This document shows positions 35,201 to 47,200 of a stretch of DNA of 64,000 nucleotides, piece after piece. The notes under the pieces were generated by a model. That model was not told the origin of the DNA, searched no databases, and saw nothing but the letters and a program-made list of their open reading frames with translations. The translations under genes were made by a program, and so were the position numbers. Position 1 is the stretch's first letter; every line of letters starts with the position of its first letter. The DNA is from Hoplostethus atlanticus (taxonomy: Eukaryota > Chordata > Actinopteri > Trachichthyiformes > Trachichthyidae). The stretch is from NCBI GenBank assembly GCA_034670405.1, contig JAXDDX010000043.1, positions 930,001 to 994,000 on the forward strand, read 5' to 3'.

Positions 35201-38200
35201 TACTATTGCACTTCAATAATATCATTGCACATAAAACATTACTGCACTGTTATCTGACAGTTAAATCATAGAATATTTCCACGTTTTCAATAGCAACACT
35301 TTTATTCTACAGGTCAATCACCCACGCCGAGCAGCCGCCATGGCGGCTCCAAGACAACCATCCGCACCATGCAAAACCAACAAATATTAAACAAACACTT
35401 CAATGACAAAACTGCAAACTTTTGCTTTGTGCAAATGTGCATATGCAAATGTTTATGTGCAAATTATAATGTGCAAAATAGAGTTTAACTTTGTGCAATA
35501 AAAGTAAGTCTAATCAAAAATTTGAATGAAGGATGAAGGATTCAATACTATGTTCCAGACTAACTAGTAAAAAACAATCCAAGAACAACATCCTGAGATC
35601 TACAAGCCTCCATTGCTTCATCTGATGATTGTACATCCGTCAACAATAACAACACTGAACAGAAATTGAAAGCAAGAATGGCCAGGAAGAAGCCTCTACT
35701 GTCTAAAAAGAACAAAGCTGCCCATCTTAAGTTTGCCAGAGACCACCTGGACAATCCTGAAGATTTCTGGAAGTCTGTCTCTGGACAGATGAGTACAAAA
35801 TTGAACAACCCAAAAATAACCTTCTACCTGCGGTCAAGCAGGGTGGTGGGAGTGTCATGGTCTGGGACTGTTTTTCCTCCTCTGGACCTGAGCGACTCGA
35901 CATCATTAAGGCAACCATGAATTCTGTGGGATAGCAGAGAATTCTTTAACAGAACGTCAGGTCAATCAGTCCGAGAGCTAAAGCTGGGCCAAAAGTGTCT
36001 GTTCCAACAAGACTAATTGGCCTCATTCACGAAACGTGTTTTGATCAGATTTGATCGTAAAGTGTCCGTATGAACGTTTCTATGAACACAGTGTCATAAT
36101 TTTCTTTGTATCTGAATTTGTTTGTTGCTACGATCGAAACCTACAAGTGTTTGGAAACATGCGGGAATATGTGCATGTTTGGGCACATGCGGGAAGGCAC
36201 TTAGAATGCCTTATTCTTTATGCAAAATCAATTACAGTAGTGCCAAACCTTGTTTCTGTCAGCGATTGCAGATACTTGGACCCAGAAAGGCAGACCCGGA
36301 CAACGGGTGTGACAGTTTCAGTGGCATTGTAGAAAAAAACCCGTAATAGGCTTCAATGGCGTATTTGCAGAATTGTCCTTATTTATAACAATACAAGATT
36401 ATTAAACTTGTAATGGGTTGATCACATGGACTGAACGCCTTACAAATACAGTTATATAGTCCTACCATCTGATGAAGATGCAGCCTGGATTTGATCTGTG
36501 TCCAACTCCAATGCCGACTGAACACCCGACAGTGAAGTCTCTCCAATTATTGAACTGATCCTCTGATCCATGTCAGATAGCGCCACAGTGCCCTGCCCTC
36601 CACCTGTGGCTAATAATATGTACCTACTTCTATTCTTTTTTTGCAATCTAATTTCATGTGGAATCATTTCTTTTTTACCTCTGCAATGGTGCATGTTTCT
36701 GCTGAAACAGCATTAATAATTTCTTGCCATGCTTTACTTTTATCAGTTCTTGTGACTCTGCTGCTTATGCCTCTGAAAATTACGTTGTCTTTTTTCTCAT
36801 GCACGCATGATTGCAACACTTGAATTTCAGGCTTCGCAAAGTTCCTCTTTTCCCTCTTTTGGCCATGCACACAACTCTTTAGGCTGCACACCTTTTATGG
36901 TGTTGAACAGGGCATTTACCTATGCAAATCGACTTGAACAGGTACGCGCATCCAATTTACGAACGATTGGTATTCATCATCTGGTACACCTGAGGTACGC
37001 ACCAATCAAGGTTTTCCGCATGTTTCATGAATTGGTTGGTATTTTCGTACACACATAAATACAAAACATTTCAGGATTTAAGAAAAGTTTTGTGAATGAC
37101 AAAATGATCCTAAGCAGTAAATCTATCAAAGAATGGATGAGGAAGAAGAACTTTAGTGTTTTGGATTGGCCAAGCCAAAGTCCAGACCTAAATCCAATTG
37201 AGATGCTGTGGCAGGACCTGAATTGAGCTGTTCATCTGAGTTGGACGGGTTCCATAATGAGGAGTTGGTGAAAATCCCTCAGTGAAGATGAGGCCTGAGA
37301 CTGATCAGTAGCTATTGGAGACATTTACTATTGATTGAATGAGTTCACATAATTTTACCCACAGGGTTATATTTGTTGAATAAACCACAAAAGAGTTAAA
37401 AGAGTTTTGTTAAAAGAGTTGAATTTTTTTTATTATTATTATTATGTTTGAGAAATATTGTTCGAAATTTTTTTTATTCGTTTTTGATAAATGATAAAGC
37501 AAAAGAGTTCTTGGTAGTGGACTCAGGCCCTGTTCACATGTATATGGATATTTCTGAAAACACATTTTTCCGTTTTCAAAACAAATCCTGACCACACCAA
37601 CAGTGTTTTAGAAAATCTCTCCATCCGCGTGATAACGCAAAAACAATTTAAAAACACTCACATAAGCATGTTAGACCAGTAGTACCCTTGCCTTTTATCA
37701 TATAAATATATTTGAATATATATATATCTGAATCTATTGTTATAAACTCATCATTCAACTGGTAGCATGTTGGTTTGGTCCAAAACTTAAAACCATTATA
37801 CCAGGATTTTATAAAATGTCTATGGAGAAAACCAATGGTAAATTAACTTCCAGAACAAGGGTCATTGAAAAAGGGGGCGGGCACATTTCAGCTCTATTAT
37901 CAATGACAAATTTAGGCTATGTCCACACTAAGCCGTTTAAATTTGAAAACGCATATTTATCTCTGTATTTATCCACCCCCTGAAAACGCTCTCACAAGTG
38001 GATACATTTGAAAACAGCGGCCCCCCTTTGTAGTGTGGATGGCGAAAACGCTAGATCCGAAAACGATGACGTTTCACTGCTTTACTGTCAGTTGATCCAG
38101 CCTCGAGCAAGGCGGCCGAGTGGTCTGTGCATGCCCATGGAAGGAAGTATGCGTTTTTGGTGGTCTAGTGTGGTCGGCGAGCTTTTAGAAAATGCTAGAC

Positions 38201-41200
38201 CCGAAAACTGCGTTTTCAAATTTAAATGGATTAGTGTGGATGTAGTTTAAGATTAACTGCCTGGCCATTTTGGTTATTGAAGTAAACCAATGCCAAGTCA
38301 ACTGTTGGAAGTTTTATGGTGTGTCTAAGTATCCACACCTGTGGTCGTGGGTATCCCGAAGCATGGCAGGACACCCTCAGGCTCTCCCCCAGCCGCACAG
38401 CTAGCCTCCTGGGCTCTAGTTGCACCAGCGGAGGGATACACACCAAGCTGTTGAGGGGTACTTCTACCAGGCTAAGGTGGGAGAGGCGTGGTGGCTCGGT
38501 GCAGACCAGACGACGCTCCGCTGAGCTGAGCAGCCGCTGGCCTTCCTCATCAATCCAACTTCTCAGCCAGTGGAGAGCACAGTCACAACGCCATGGATTG
38601 TCTATTAAAATGGAATAGAATAGAAAGTTATTGCTCAACCAGGTTGGAAAATTGTCAGTGGCATCACAAAGACATAAAGAGACACTATAGACACTAATAG
38701 TACAGTATTCAGTTCAACTCTAGTTCATCTAGTTTTACTGAGGAGGCTGATGGTGGTAAAACAACAACTAAGAAATATAAAATATAACAGCTAGTAAAAA
38801 AGGTACAGAACTATGGCGGCATATGAGTGACAAAATCTGCGAGCGCAATTGAGATCACCGCGCGCGTAATTCAAACAGCCGCGCACACATTATTTTTGAG
38901 AGCGCTTTCACAGCACTCGCGCGCAGAATATATCTGCTCGCGCAAGCAATATTGTAACCTGCGAGGAGAAATCCATGCTTTGAGCGCGCGCGCAGAATCC
39001 GAAGCAGCACGCACAACTATCATTGCTCTCCTGCTCGCGAAACTTTCACCTGCTCGCTCGCGAGTGTTTTTTCTTTTTGGCAGTAAGTGGGCGGACCCAG
39101 TCACAATTGTATCCCTAAATCTAATTGGTTACAGTCCTCGTCTTCAGTCCTCTCGCAACCAGAGACAGCTCGCCTTCAAAGTAAAAGTTGCGCGTTTTGA
39201 AGGGTGTTGGCTGCAGCAGCGGTCAATTTAAGGAGAGCTAAACTAAATAAATAAACAAATAGCCTAAAGAATGAACATAATTCATAACTGTTATACAGTA
39301 ATATTTCTGCCACTTTCCCATAACTGATTGTGAATAAATTGCCAAAGGGCGCGAACACTGGAATTATTATAGTGATTCATGTATGTATGTAATGATTCAT
39401 GTATATATATTCATCAACGTATTTATTTGATTAAGGCTACTTAGGCCGAATCCCATTTCTCATTTTCACCCCTACCCCTCGTTTTCGAGTGCCCCTCGCC
39501 CTTCGGCTTGGCCCTCGGAACAGAGTCACAAGGGGTAGTGGTTGAAATCTCCCCCTATAAATAGGGACAACCCTTCAAGACCCTGATACGTCATCGATGA
39601 CGTTTACGTAAACAGACGCGACGAGTTTGTTATCGGACATTACACACATCACAGTGACATTTGCCATTCATCTGATGGAGATAGAGAAGCATGGACGCTC
39701 GCGATTCGTTCACAACCTATACGTTTCACGCTATCAATCGATCAAACAAGTCATTAAATAAAAGACCACTGCTTCATTACCAGTCCACTTCATGACAGAG
39801 GTCAAGGTATCAAGGTATTCAAGTGGACATAACTCTTTTTTTTCTTCCATCAACCACTTCATAGAACATAAAGCTTTATTGTTTCTCCTTCCTTGTTTAC
39901 TTGCACCGATACAAAAAGGCCAATCACTGTAACCAATTAGATTTAGGGATACAATTGTGACTGGGTCCGCCCACTTACTGCCAAAAAGAAAAAACACTCG
40001 CGAGCGAGCAGGTGAAAGTTTCGCGAGCAGGAGAGCAATGATAGTTGTGCGCGCTGCTTCGGATTCTGCGCGCGCGCTCAAAGCATGGATTTCTCCTCGC
40101 AGGTTACAATATTGCTCGCGCGAGCATATATTCTGCGCGCGAGTGCTGTGAAAGCGCTCTCAAAAATAATATGTGTGCGCGGCTGTTTGAATTACGCGCG
40201 CCGTGATCTCAATTGCGCTCGCGGATTTTGTCACTCATATGCCGCCATACAGAACCACAGAGCAGGCCTACAACAACTGTATCTTAAGAGGTTTATTGAT
40301 CTCAATGCTTCAAGACAAGGCCTCCTCTGCCAGCCAAGACCACCAGACTTGCATTGTTTTTTTTCCCTTTCTTTGGCTACCTCTCCAATAAAGTTAAAGA
40401 GAGACCTCTTCCCTCCTAAGGGCAAGGTTGGAGGGAGTGATCTTAGATGGTTAAACTTAGACTTTCCATCAGTAGGATCCCCCACTGATAGATTCCCATC
40501 CAAATAATTTATTTTTAAATTGTTGGTAAACCTAATATCAACATCCATTTTGTCATCTTTGGCTAGCTCAATGATGATAAGAACAAAGTTAATGGTTAAT
40601 GGTAGTATTGCCATTGAGCTGTACCCCGCAAGTACCTGGATTAATCATATGTCCCGATAATCTGATTTGACAAAAGTCCCAGTGGGAAAGAGCGATTTCT
40701 ACAAACAAAATGTGGGGAACTGGCCCGGACATGTGATATTACCATCCTAGATTCCTCCAGAGTTTCATTGCTTACGAGAAGAAGCAATAATTTTCTTCCA
40801 TTTTCTAAGAGAATATAAACATGGATTTACACTGACTACTTATATTATTACAATTACAATTAAAGGTGCTACATGTAGCATTTCAATATCAATAAATCAT
40901 TACCATATTTGTTTATGGTAATTATACTATATATGTCTCAAAATGAATGAGACCGACAAGACTGGCAGCCTCTACCAGCCTGTACACTGCATTTCATATT
41001 GTGTGCTACCAAATTAAAGTTAGCAAGGAATCTGCTGGAACTGTTTTTACTTGTTTCTACAAGTAATCCACAGCTTTATTCCACTATTCTTACTGCTTAG
41101 TGTCAACTTGACGCTTACCTGGTCAGAATATGTCAAATTGGCTGTAATATCTTTTCCTACTTCAGGCTGTTTTATCTTTCTTCTGGCTCAAAACAAATGC

Positions 41201-44200
41201 CAGGAAGGGGGATGGGACATGAGCAACAACATCCTCTTAGTGATAGGAAGCAGCGGGTTTTATGGTCTTAATTTAGAGAGACACAAAATACTACACGCAG
41301 CACCTGTTATATTTCCCTACCCTAATGCCACCGAGACAAATTCCAATACATTTATTGTAGTGTGATTTGTATTTGTATAAGTAATTCTGATGTTATTTCT
41401 ACAGTCCTGTCAACAGTTTTGAACCTGAACTCTTTCCCGAAGTTTGCTGCAGATTTCACTTCTGACATCACAGGTTTGAGTCTTAGTTTTCTGGTTTCTG
41501 GCTTTGGGAGAAGGTTCATGTTCACGTCCACATTCACGCACTTGTTTGTCTTCAGGTTCACGCCGGTGTTCATGTTCCTGTTTCCGTTCACATTCATGTT
41601 CTTATTCTTGTTCATGCTCCTGTTCACCTATATGTTTTTGTACACGTCTATCCCATTCTCACCTGTGATGCGCAGCACCTGCAGGCTGACCAATGGTTGT
41701 AGTGACACAGGGCCAATAGTGTGGAGATTATTCCTGCTCAGGTCCAGCAGAGCTAGAGAAGTCAAGCCAACTAGTGCCTGGTCTGCTAGCATTTCTATAC
41801 TGTTGTGCTGCAAATGGAGTTCCTGGAGACGCTGCAGGGATACAGATTTAATTGTACATATCACAACGAAATTGTGCATGGGGCTTACTATGAGATCAAA
41901 AGAAACAGGAAGACAGCTGTGTAAATGAACATTGAGAATGCATCTCACTGCTCACACAGTTATGGATTACAATTAGTATAAGTGAGATTAAATGGATGCC
42001 ACGTGTGTGCTCTAATATGCCTTACCTGCAAGCCCCGGAAGGTGTAGTCTAGCAGGCGTGTGATGTCATTTCCTGCTAGGTAAAGAATGCGTAGATGTTC
42101 AAGCCCCTGGAACATGTCAGCTGTCACCAGATGGATTCGGTTCCCATTCAGCGCCAGCTCCAGCAGCTGACCCTGGTTCTGGAAAGAACTGGGCTCTACT
42201 GCCGAGATCGTGTTGTTCTGGAGAGGGGAAGTAGATCAAGGAGGTGAACAAACAATAAATCTTTGTTACTCAGAAATGATTGCAGCTTCAATTGCTGAGC
42301 TGACATTGTCCCGGAGAAGGACAGAGGGGTTAAATGAGATTGCTACTGTATATAATGAAGGCAGACCAGATGCCTCCACCTGCGTCGTCCTAGGAGCTCA
42401 GTCCCCGGATAAACCATCTGGGGTAATGAGTTGTCTGGCCGCCCCATCAGCAGATAGTTCAGGGTCACAGGATCTAAATAAGCCACATTGGATGAAACGT
42501 ACCCCAGTGGTTTCGAGTTCAGGATGCCCTCGATCTCAATTAAGACTGTCCTGAGCACCTCCCTGCTTGCAAGCTGATAGTGGTGTAGAGGGTTGTATGG
42601 CGGAGCTCAGTGAACACTCGGGACACAGACAAGAATCGTAGTCTTGAATAAGCAGCGTGGTGTTGGGATGGCTGGGGTCCAAGACAATGGGGTGCACCAT
42701 GGCTGGGCGAAGGTGACGTGGTGGAGTAAGTACTGTTTTAGCTAAATGGGGGAATCAGTGCCCTCTACAGGCTAACAAAGTAATGTACATTAACTGAACG
42801 AATCAACGGAGGAGGAACTATTTCCCACCGACCACGAGAGATTGCCCACGAGAGATCATTCACCACCATCATCAAACATGAAATGGCAGCTTGATTTGCT
42901 TCCCAGTATGTAGCTAGGTCAGATGAATTTGGGACATCTGTCATGTTCATAATGTCAAGTCGACAAAGTGAATATCTGCCAGTGTAGCACTGTAGATGTT
43001 GACAGTTAGCTAGGACCAGGGACTATGTTCGTAGGAGCAGTTTATAACTAGCATCAAGGAATAACAGCAGACCACAGACCAGGAAATAAAGTTGAACTGC
43101 TGGCTTGTTTATATAAAGTTGGAAGTAGTAGACATAAACACAATCAGACAAAATCTGACACAATACACAAACACATATTACAATATTATACACCTTAGGC
43201 TCATGAAACCCTTTGCTTTGATTTCACCTATTTTAAGTTTCAGATATTTTAGTTCTATTTTAGGATCCTTTTTATTCTAATTTTAGTTCTCTTCTCATTT
43301 TGAGTGACTAATTATGCTAATTAGTTCAATATTCTATTATGTTCTATTAGGCCTTTTTAGTTTAGTTCTACTTTCCCTTAACCTGAGTTACTTAACCAGT
43401 AAATCAGAAATATCAACAGTAACACACATTTGCATTACCAATTCAACACAGTATAAATGAAAAATAAAAAACCCTCTGGCATGCAACATCAAACAAAATA
43501 CAATACCAGAGATCAATAATCAATGTTCCATACTCAATGTAGGCTATAATCAGTCCTTTTTGTTAAGTACTTCCCTGCCCAATTGAGTCCCACTGCTCGT
43601 TGCAGCAGCAAAATACTGGAAGTTTCAGTCCTACCACGATCCAGGTGCTTGAATCTGTACTTGTCCTTAGAATGGGCTGTCTTGCTGTAGCAGACAGACG
43701 TACGTGTATCCAGCGGAGGTCTCCTATGGGTGGCTCGCCATCTTGTTTTCCCAGCTTGGTGTGTGTAACACCAAGCAGCGATCTTCACCAATCAAAAAAC
43801 CTGGCCAAATCCTTGATCAAACCCGACACAGACACAGAATCCAAGGTCCAGTTAATGGTAGAACAAAACAAAATACTCAGAATAGATAAAGAAAGAAAAT
43901 CTGGTAGTCGTCAACTGCTATTATAAGCTTCAATATTATTCTTCTCTTTAGCTCTCGTTTTCGTGGCTTCTCTCTTGCAAGTGTCTCACGTTCTAAAATC
44001 TAGCTCGCTCTTGAACTTTCTCTGCAGCAAGGCGGCTGCTGATTGGCTAATCAGCGCTGCTCCTGCTACTTCCCAAGAAATAGCAAATCTGATATAAAAC
44101 AAAATCACAGTATAGACTGCTATCATTACTTGATATGAATTACTTTTTACTATTTATTCGCTATGATAATAATAATTATGAATTATTATTTATTTATTTA

Positions 44201-47200
44201 TTTATTATAGTTCAACCCTTTATATATTTATGTAGGTTATTTTAACCTGGGTTACACCCTCCCCCCTTAACTCTATGCAAGTCCCTGTGCATAGTGTAAA
44301 TAGGCTATACTATCTCGGGTTCAGGTAGCGGTGTAAACCTAGGCTCTACAAGTGAATCAGTAATAGCCATACTCAAGCTTTGAAGTAGGGATTGGATAAC
44401 AGCTACTAAGGGGTTTCCTAGCTCAGGATATGTCAATCTTTTTAACTTTTCTCTTTGTCTTGAGGATCTTCTCACTGTACATTGTGGTACATTTTCACCA
44501 TTTTCTTCTTCACGAACTTCTGGTTCGTTTTGATGTGTGACTTCATTTTCCACAGAGTCAGATTCACTACATCCCTCATTAATGTTTTCATTCTGAATAT
44601 CAGGTACATCGCCAGCATTGGCTGTACATGTTTCAGGTTCTGTTTCTTCCACAGGTTTGTCCGATGGTTGTTCAGGTAAGTTTTCCCTTTCAGGCAAGTT
44701 TTCCTTTTCAGGTGTGTCACCTATAGGTATGGATTCCTCTCCAGGTGAGTACTCACTTTCCACAGTTGTTGCATTTTTGGGTAAGGTTTCCTCAGATTTC
44801 TCTGGAGTGCGGGTCGGCTCAACAGAAGAATTGGACTGCTCCCTTGGAGGCATCGTCATCTCATATTCCTGAGTGGACCTTGTGGTTCTCAAGACTGGAA
44901 TCTGACAGGGATATGACGGATAGTCATCCTCTTCTTCAGAGTTACACTCTGGCTCTCGCTCCTCAGGATCAGGGTCTGGATGTTGACGCGTACTCGGCCT
45001 TCGAGGTTTGTTTGACACAGCAGGAGGTTCCTCTTCAAGAGCTGGTAAGAAACCACACGGCAACAAGAGGTCTCTGTGCAGGGTTCTAAGGGGACCATCT
45101 TTATTTTCTGGCCTGACTGTGTAAACTGGAAGGTCTCCTTTCCGATCAACAACAACATGCACAACTGCTTCCCATTTGTCAGCCAGTTTATGTTTTCCTC
45201 TTAGGCGCACGTTTCTCACTAGTACGCGATCACCAACATCTAAGGTGGATTCAGTGACATGTCTGTCGAACCTCTTTTTGTTCCTTTCAGCAGCTTTGGC
45301 AGCATTTGCAGTAGCCAGGTGGTAGCTCTCTTGAAGACGGGTTTTCAGAGCTTGAACATACTGGGAATGAGATCTTTTGATGACTGTGTTCCGTGGAACA
45401 TTGAAAGCAAGATCGATAGGCAACCGGGGCTGCCGCCCAAACATCAGCTCATACGGCGTGAAACCTGTTGTCTCATGTTTTGTACAGTTATATGCGTGTA
45501 CCAACGGCTTCACATAATCTCGCCAGTGATTTTTGTCTTCGTTTTCGAGAGTACCAAGCATACTAAGGAGCGTCCTATTAAACCTTTCCACAGGGTTTCC
45601 CCTTGGATGGTACGGAGTGGTTCGCACTTTGTGGATTCCTGCAAGATCACAGAGCTCTTTGATCGTTTTAGACTCAAAATTTGCCCCTTGGTCACTATGC
45701 AATTTTTCAGGAATGCCATAGTGTACTATAAAGTTTTCCCAGAGGCATTTCGCTACTGTTCTAGCTTTTTGATTAGGAGTAGGGATTGCAACTGAATACT
45801 TAGTAAAGAAGTCAGTGATCACAAGGACATCTTTTGTGTTGCTTCGGTCTGGCTCTATTGATAAAAAGTCTGTATGTTTACTAGAGGGGCTGCCTTCTCT
45901 GGCAGTGCCTTTCGACGGACACAACGGCTACAACTCTTAACCTTTTTCTCTATATCAGTAGCCATTCTAGGCCAGAAGAATCTGGCTCGTGTGAGGTCAA
46001 GTGTCCAGTCAATACCTAAATGACCCATGTCGTCATGAAGGCTTCGCATTACCATGTCTCTCAACTCTTCTGGTAAGACTAGTTGATAGTGAGTTTCCTC
46101 ACCAACTTGCCTCTTCCTGTAGAGAATGCCGTTCTGCAGCTCGAGTTTGTTTAGGTCTCGCAGAAGGATGGGAAGTTCTGGCAGTTCTCTCCTTACAGAT
46201 GGAGGAGGGGTTTCCCCAGTTTCTAACTGACAGATGACTTCACAGATAGCAGGATCGGCTCTCTGTTTTTGTTTCAACTCCTCCTCTGATATGCTAGGAA
46301 TCACAGGGAACCCGTCATATTGCTCAAAGCTATCTGGAATAGCGTTAGCTGACATAGCAAGAGATGTTACAAGAGGAATATCGAGACCCTTTTCATAGGT
46401 GTTCACAGGTGAGTAGACTAGGTGTTTCTCACAGACTGCACTAACAGCAGTACGGGAGATATGAGTGAAATCATCAGACTCAGGAAGGTGGTGATGTATG
46501 AATTGACGAATTCGCTCCTCCTCTTTCTGAGAAACCAGATCGTTGACAGGTTCAGCATGGGGACGTCGTGAAAGTCCGTCAGCGTCGAGGTTGCGTCTTC
46601 CTGCTCGATACTGAAGCTGAAACTGGAAGGTGGAAAGGTCAGACAACCAGCGGTAGCTTGTTGCATCTAACTTTGCCGTGGTCAGAAGGTAAGTTAGGGG
46701 GTTGCTGTCTGTAACTACTGTAAAAGAGCCTCCATACAAATAGTCACAAAACTTCTCTGTCACAGCCCACTTGAGCGCCAGAAACTCACGTTTGTGAGCT
46801 GGATAGCGAGATTCGCTCTTTGACAATCCACGGCTGGCGAATGCGATAACACGCATCTCCCCTTCCTGTTCTTGATAAAGGGCTGCTCCTAACCCAGTGG
46901 TACTGGCATCTGTATGTAATACATACGGCAACTTTGGGTTGGCAAACCCTAACACCGGAGCTGTGGTGAGCTTGTCAATGATCTCTTCAAAAGCCTGTTG
47001 ACAGCTGTCTGTCCACCTTCCTCCAAAAGGCTCTTTGGGCTGAAAGGACTGACCACTGTTCTCTTTTAGTCCACTAGCGCTCTTCCTAAGTGGTGGGTAC
47101 CCAGCAGTGAGGTCGGTCAGTGGCTTCACTATCTTGGAGTACCCTTCAATGAAGCGCCGGTAATAACCGGCAAACCCCAAGAACGAGCGCAGCTCTTTGA

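Noticed and set aside
38827-39231. A 134-codon frame ([22 protein letters not shown]), also present inverted at 39.7-40.1 kb
   Set aside because: Both copies lie in the arms of the foldback element; duplication of the arms, not protein conservation, explains the repetition.
41352-41627. Asn/Met-rich 91-codon frame next to lrrc24 exon 4, possible alternative exon
   Set aside because: The period-six hexamer repeat creates the frame. It is in intron 4, has no acceptor or donor of its own, and exon 4 joins exon 5 cleanly without it.
43000-43763. Extension of the Gypsy LTR to about 43.0 kb
   Set aside because: A good LTR end (GGTGTTACA on the minus strand, the inverse of TGTAAC) occurs at 43764, giving a normal 493-bp LTR, so the remaining DNA is left unassigned.
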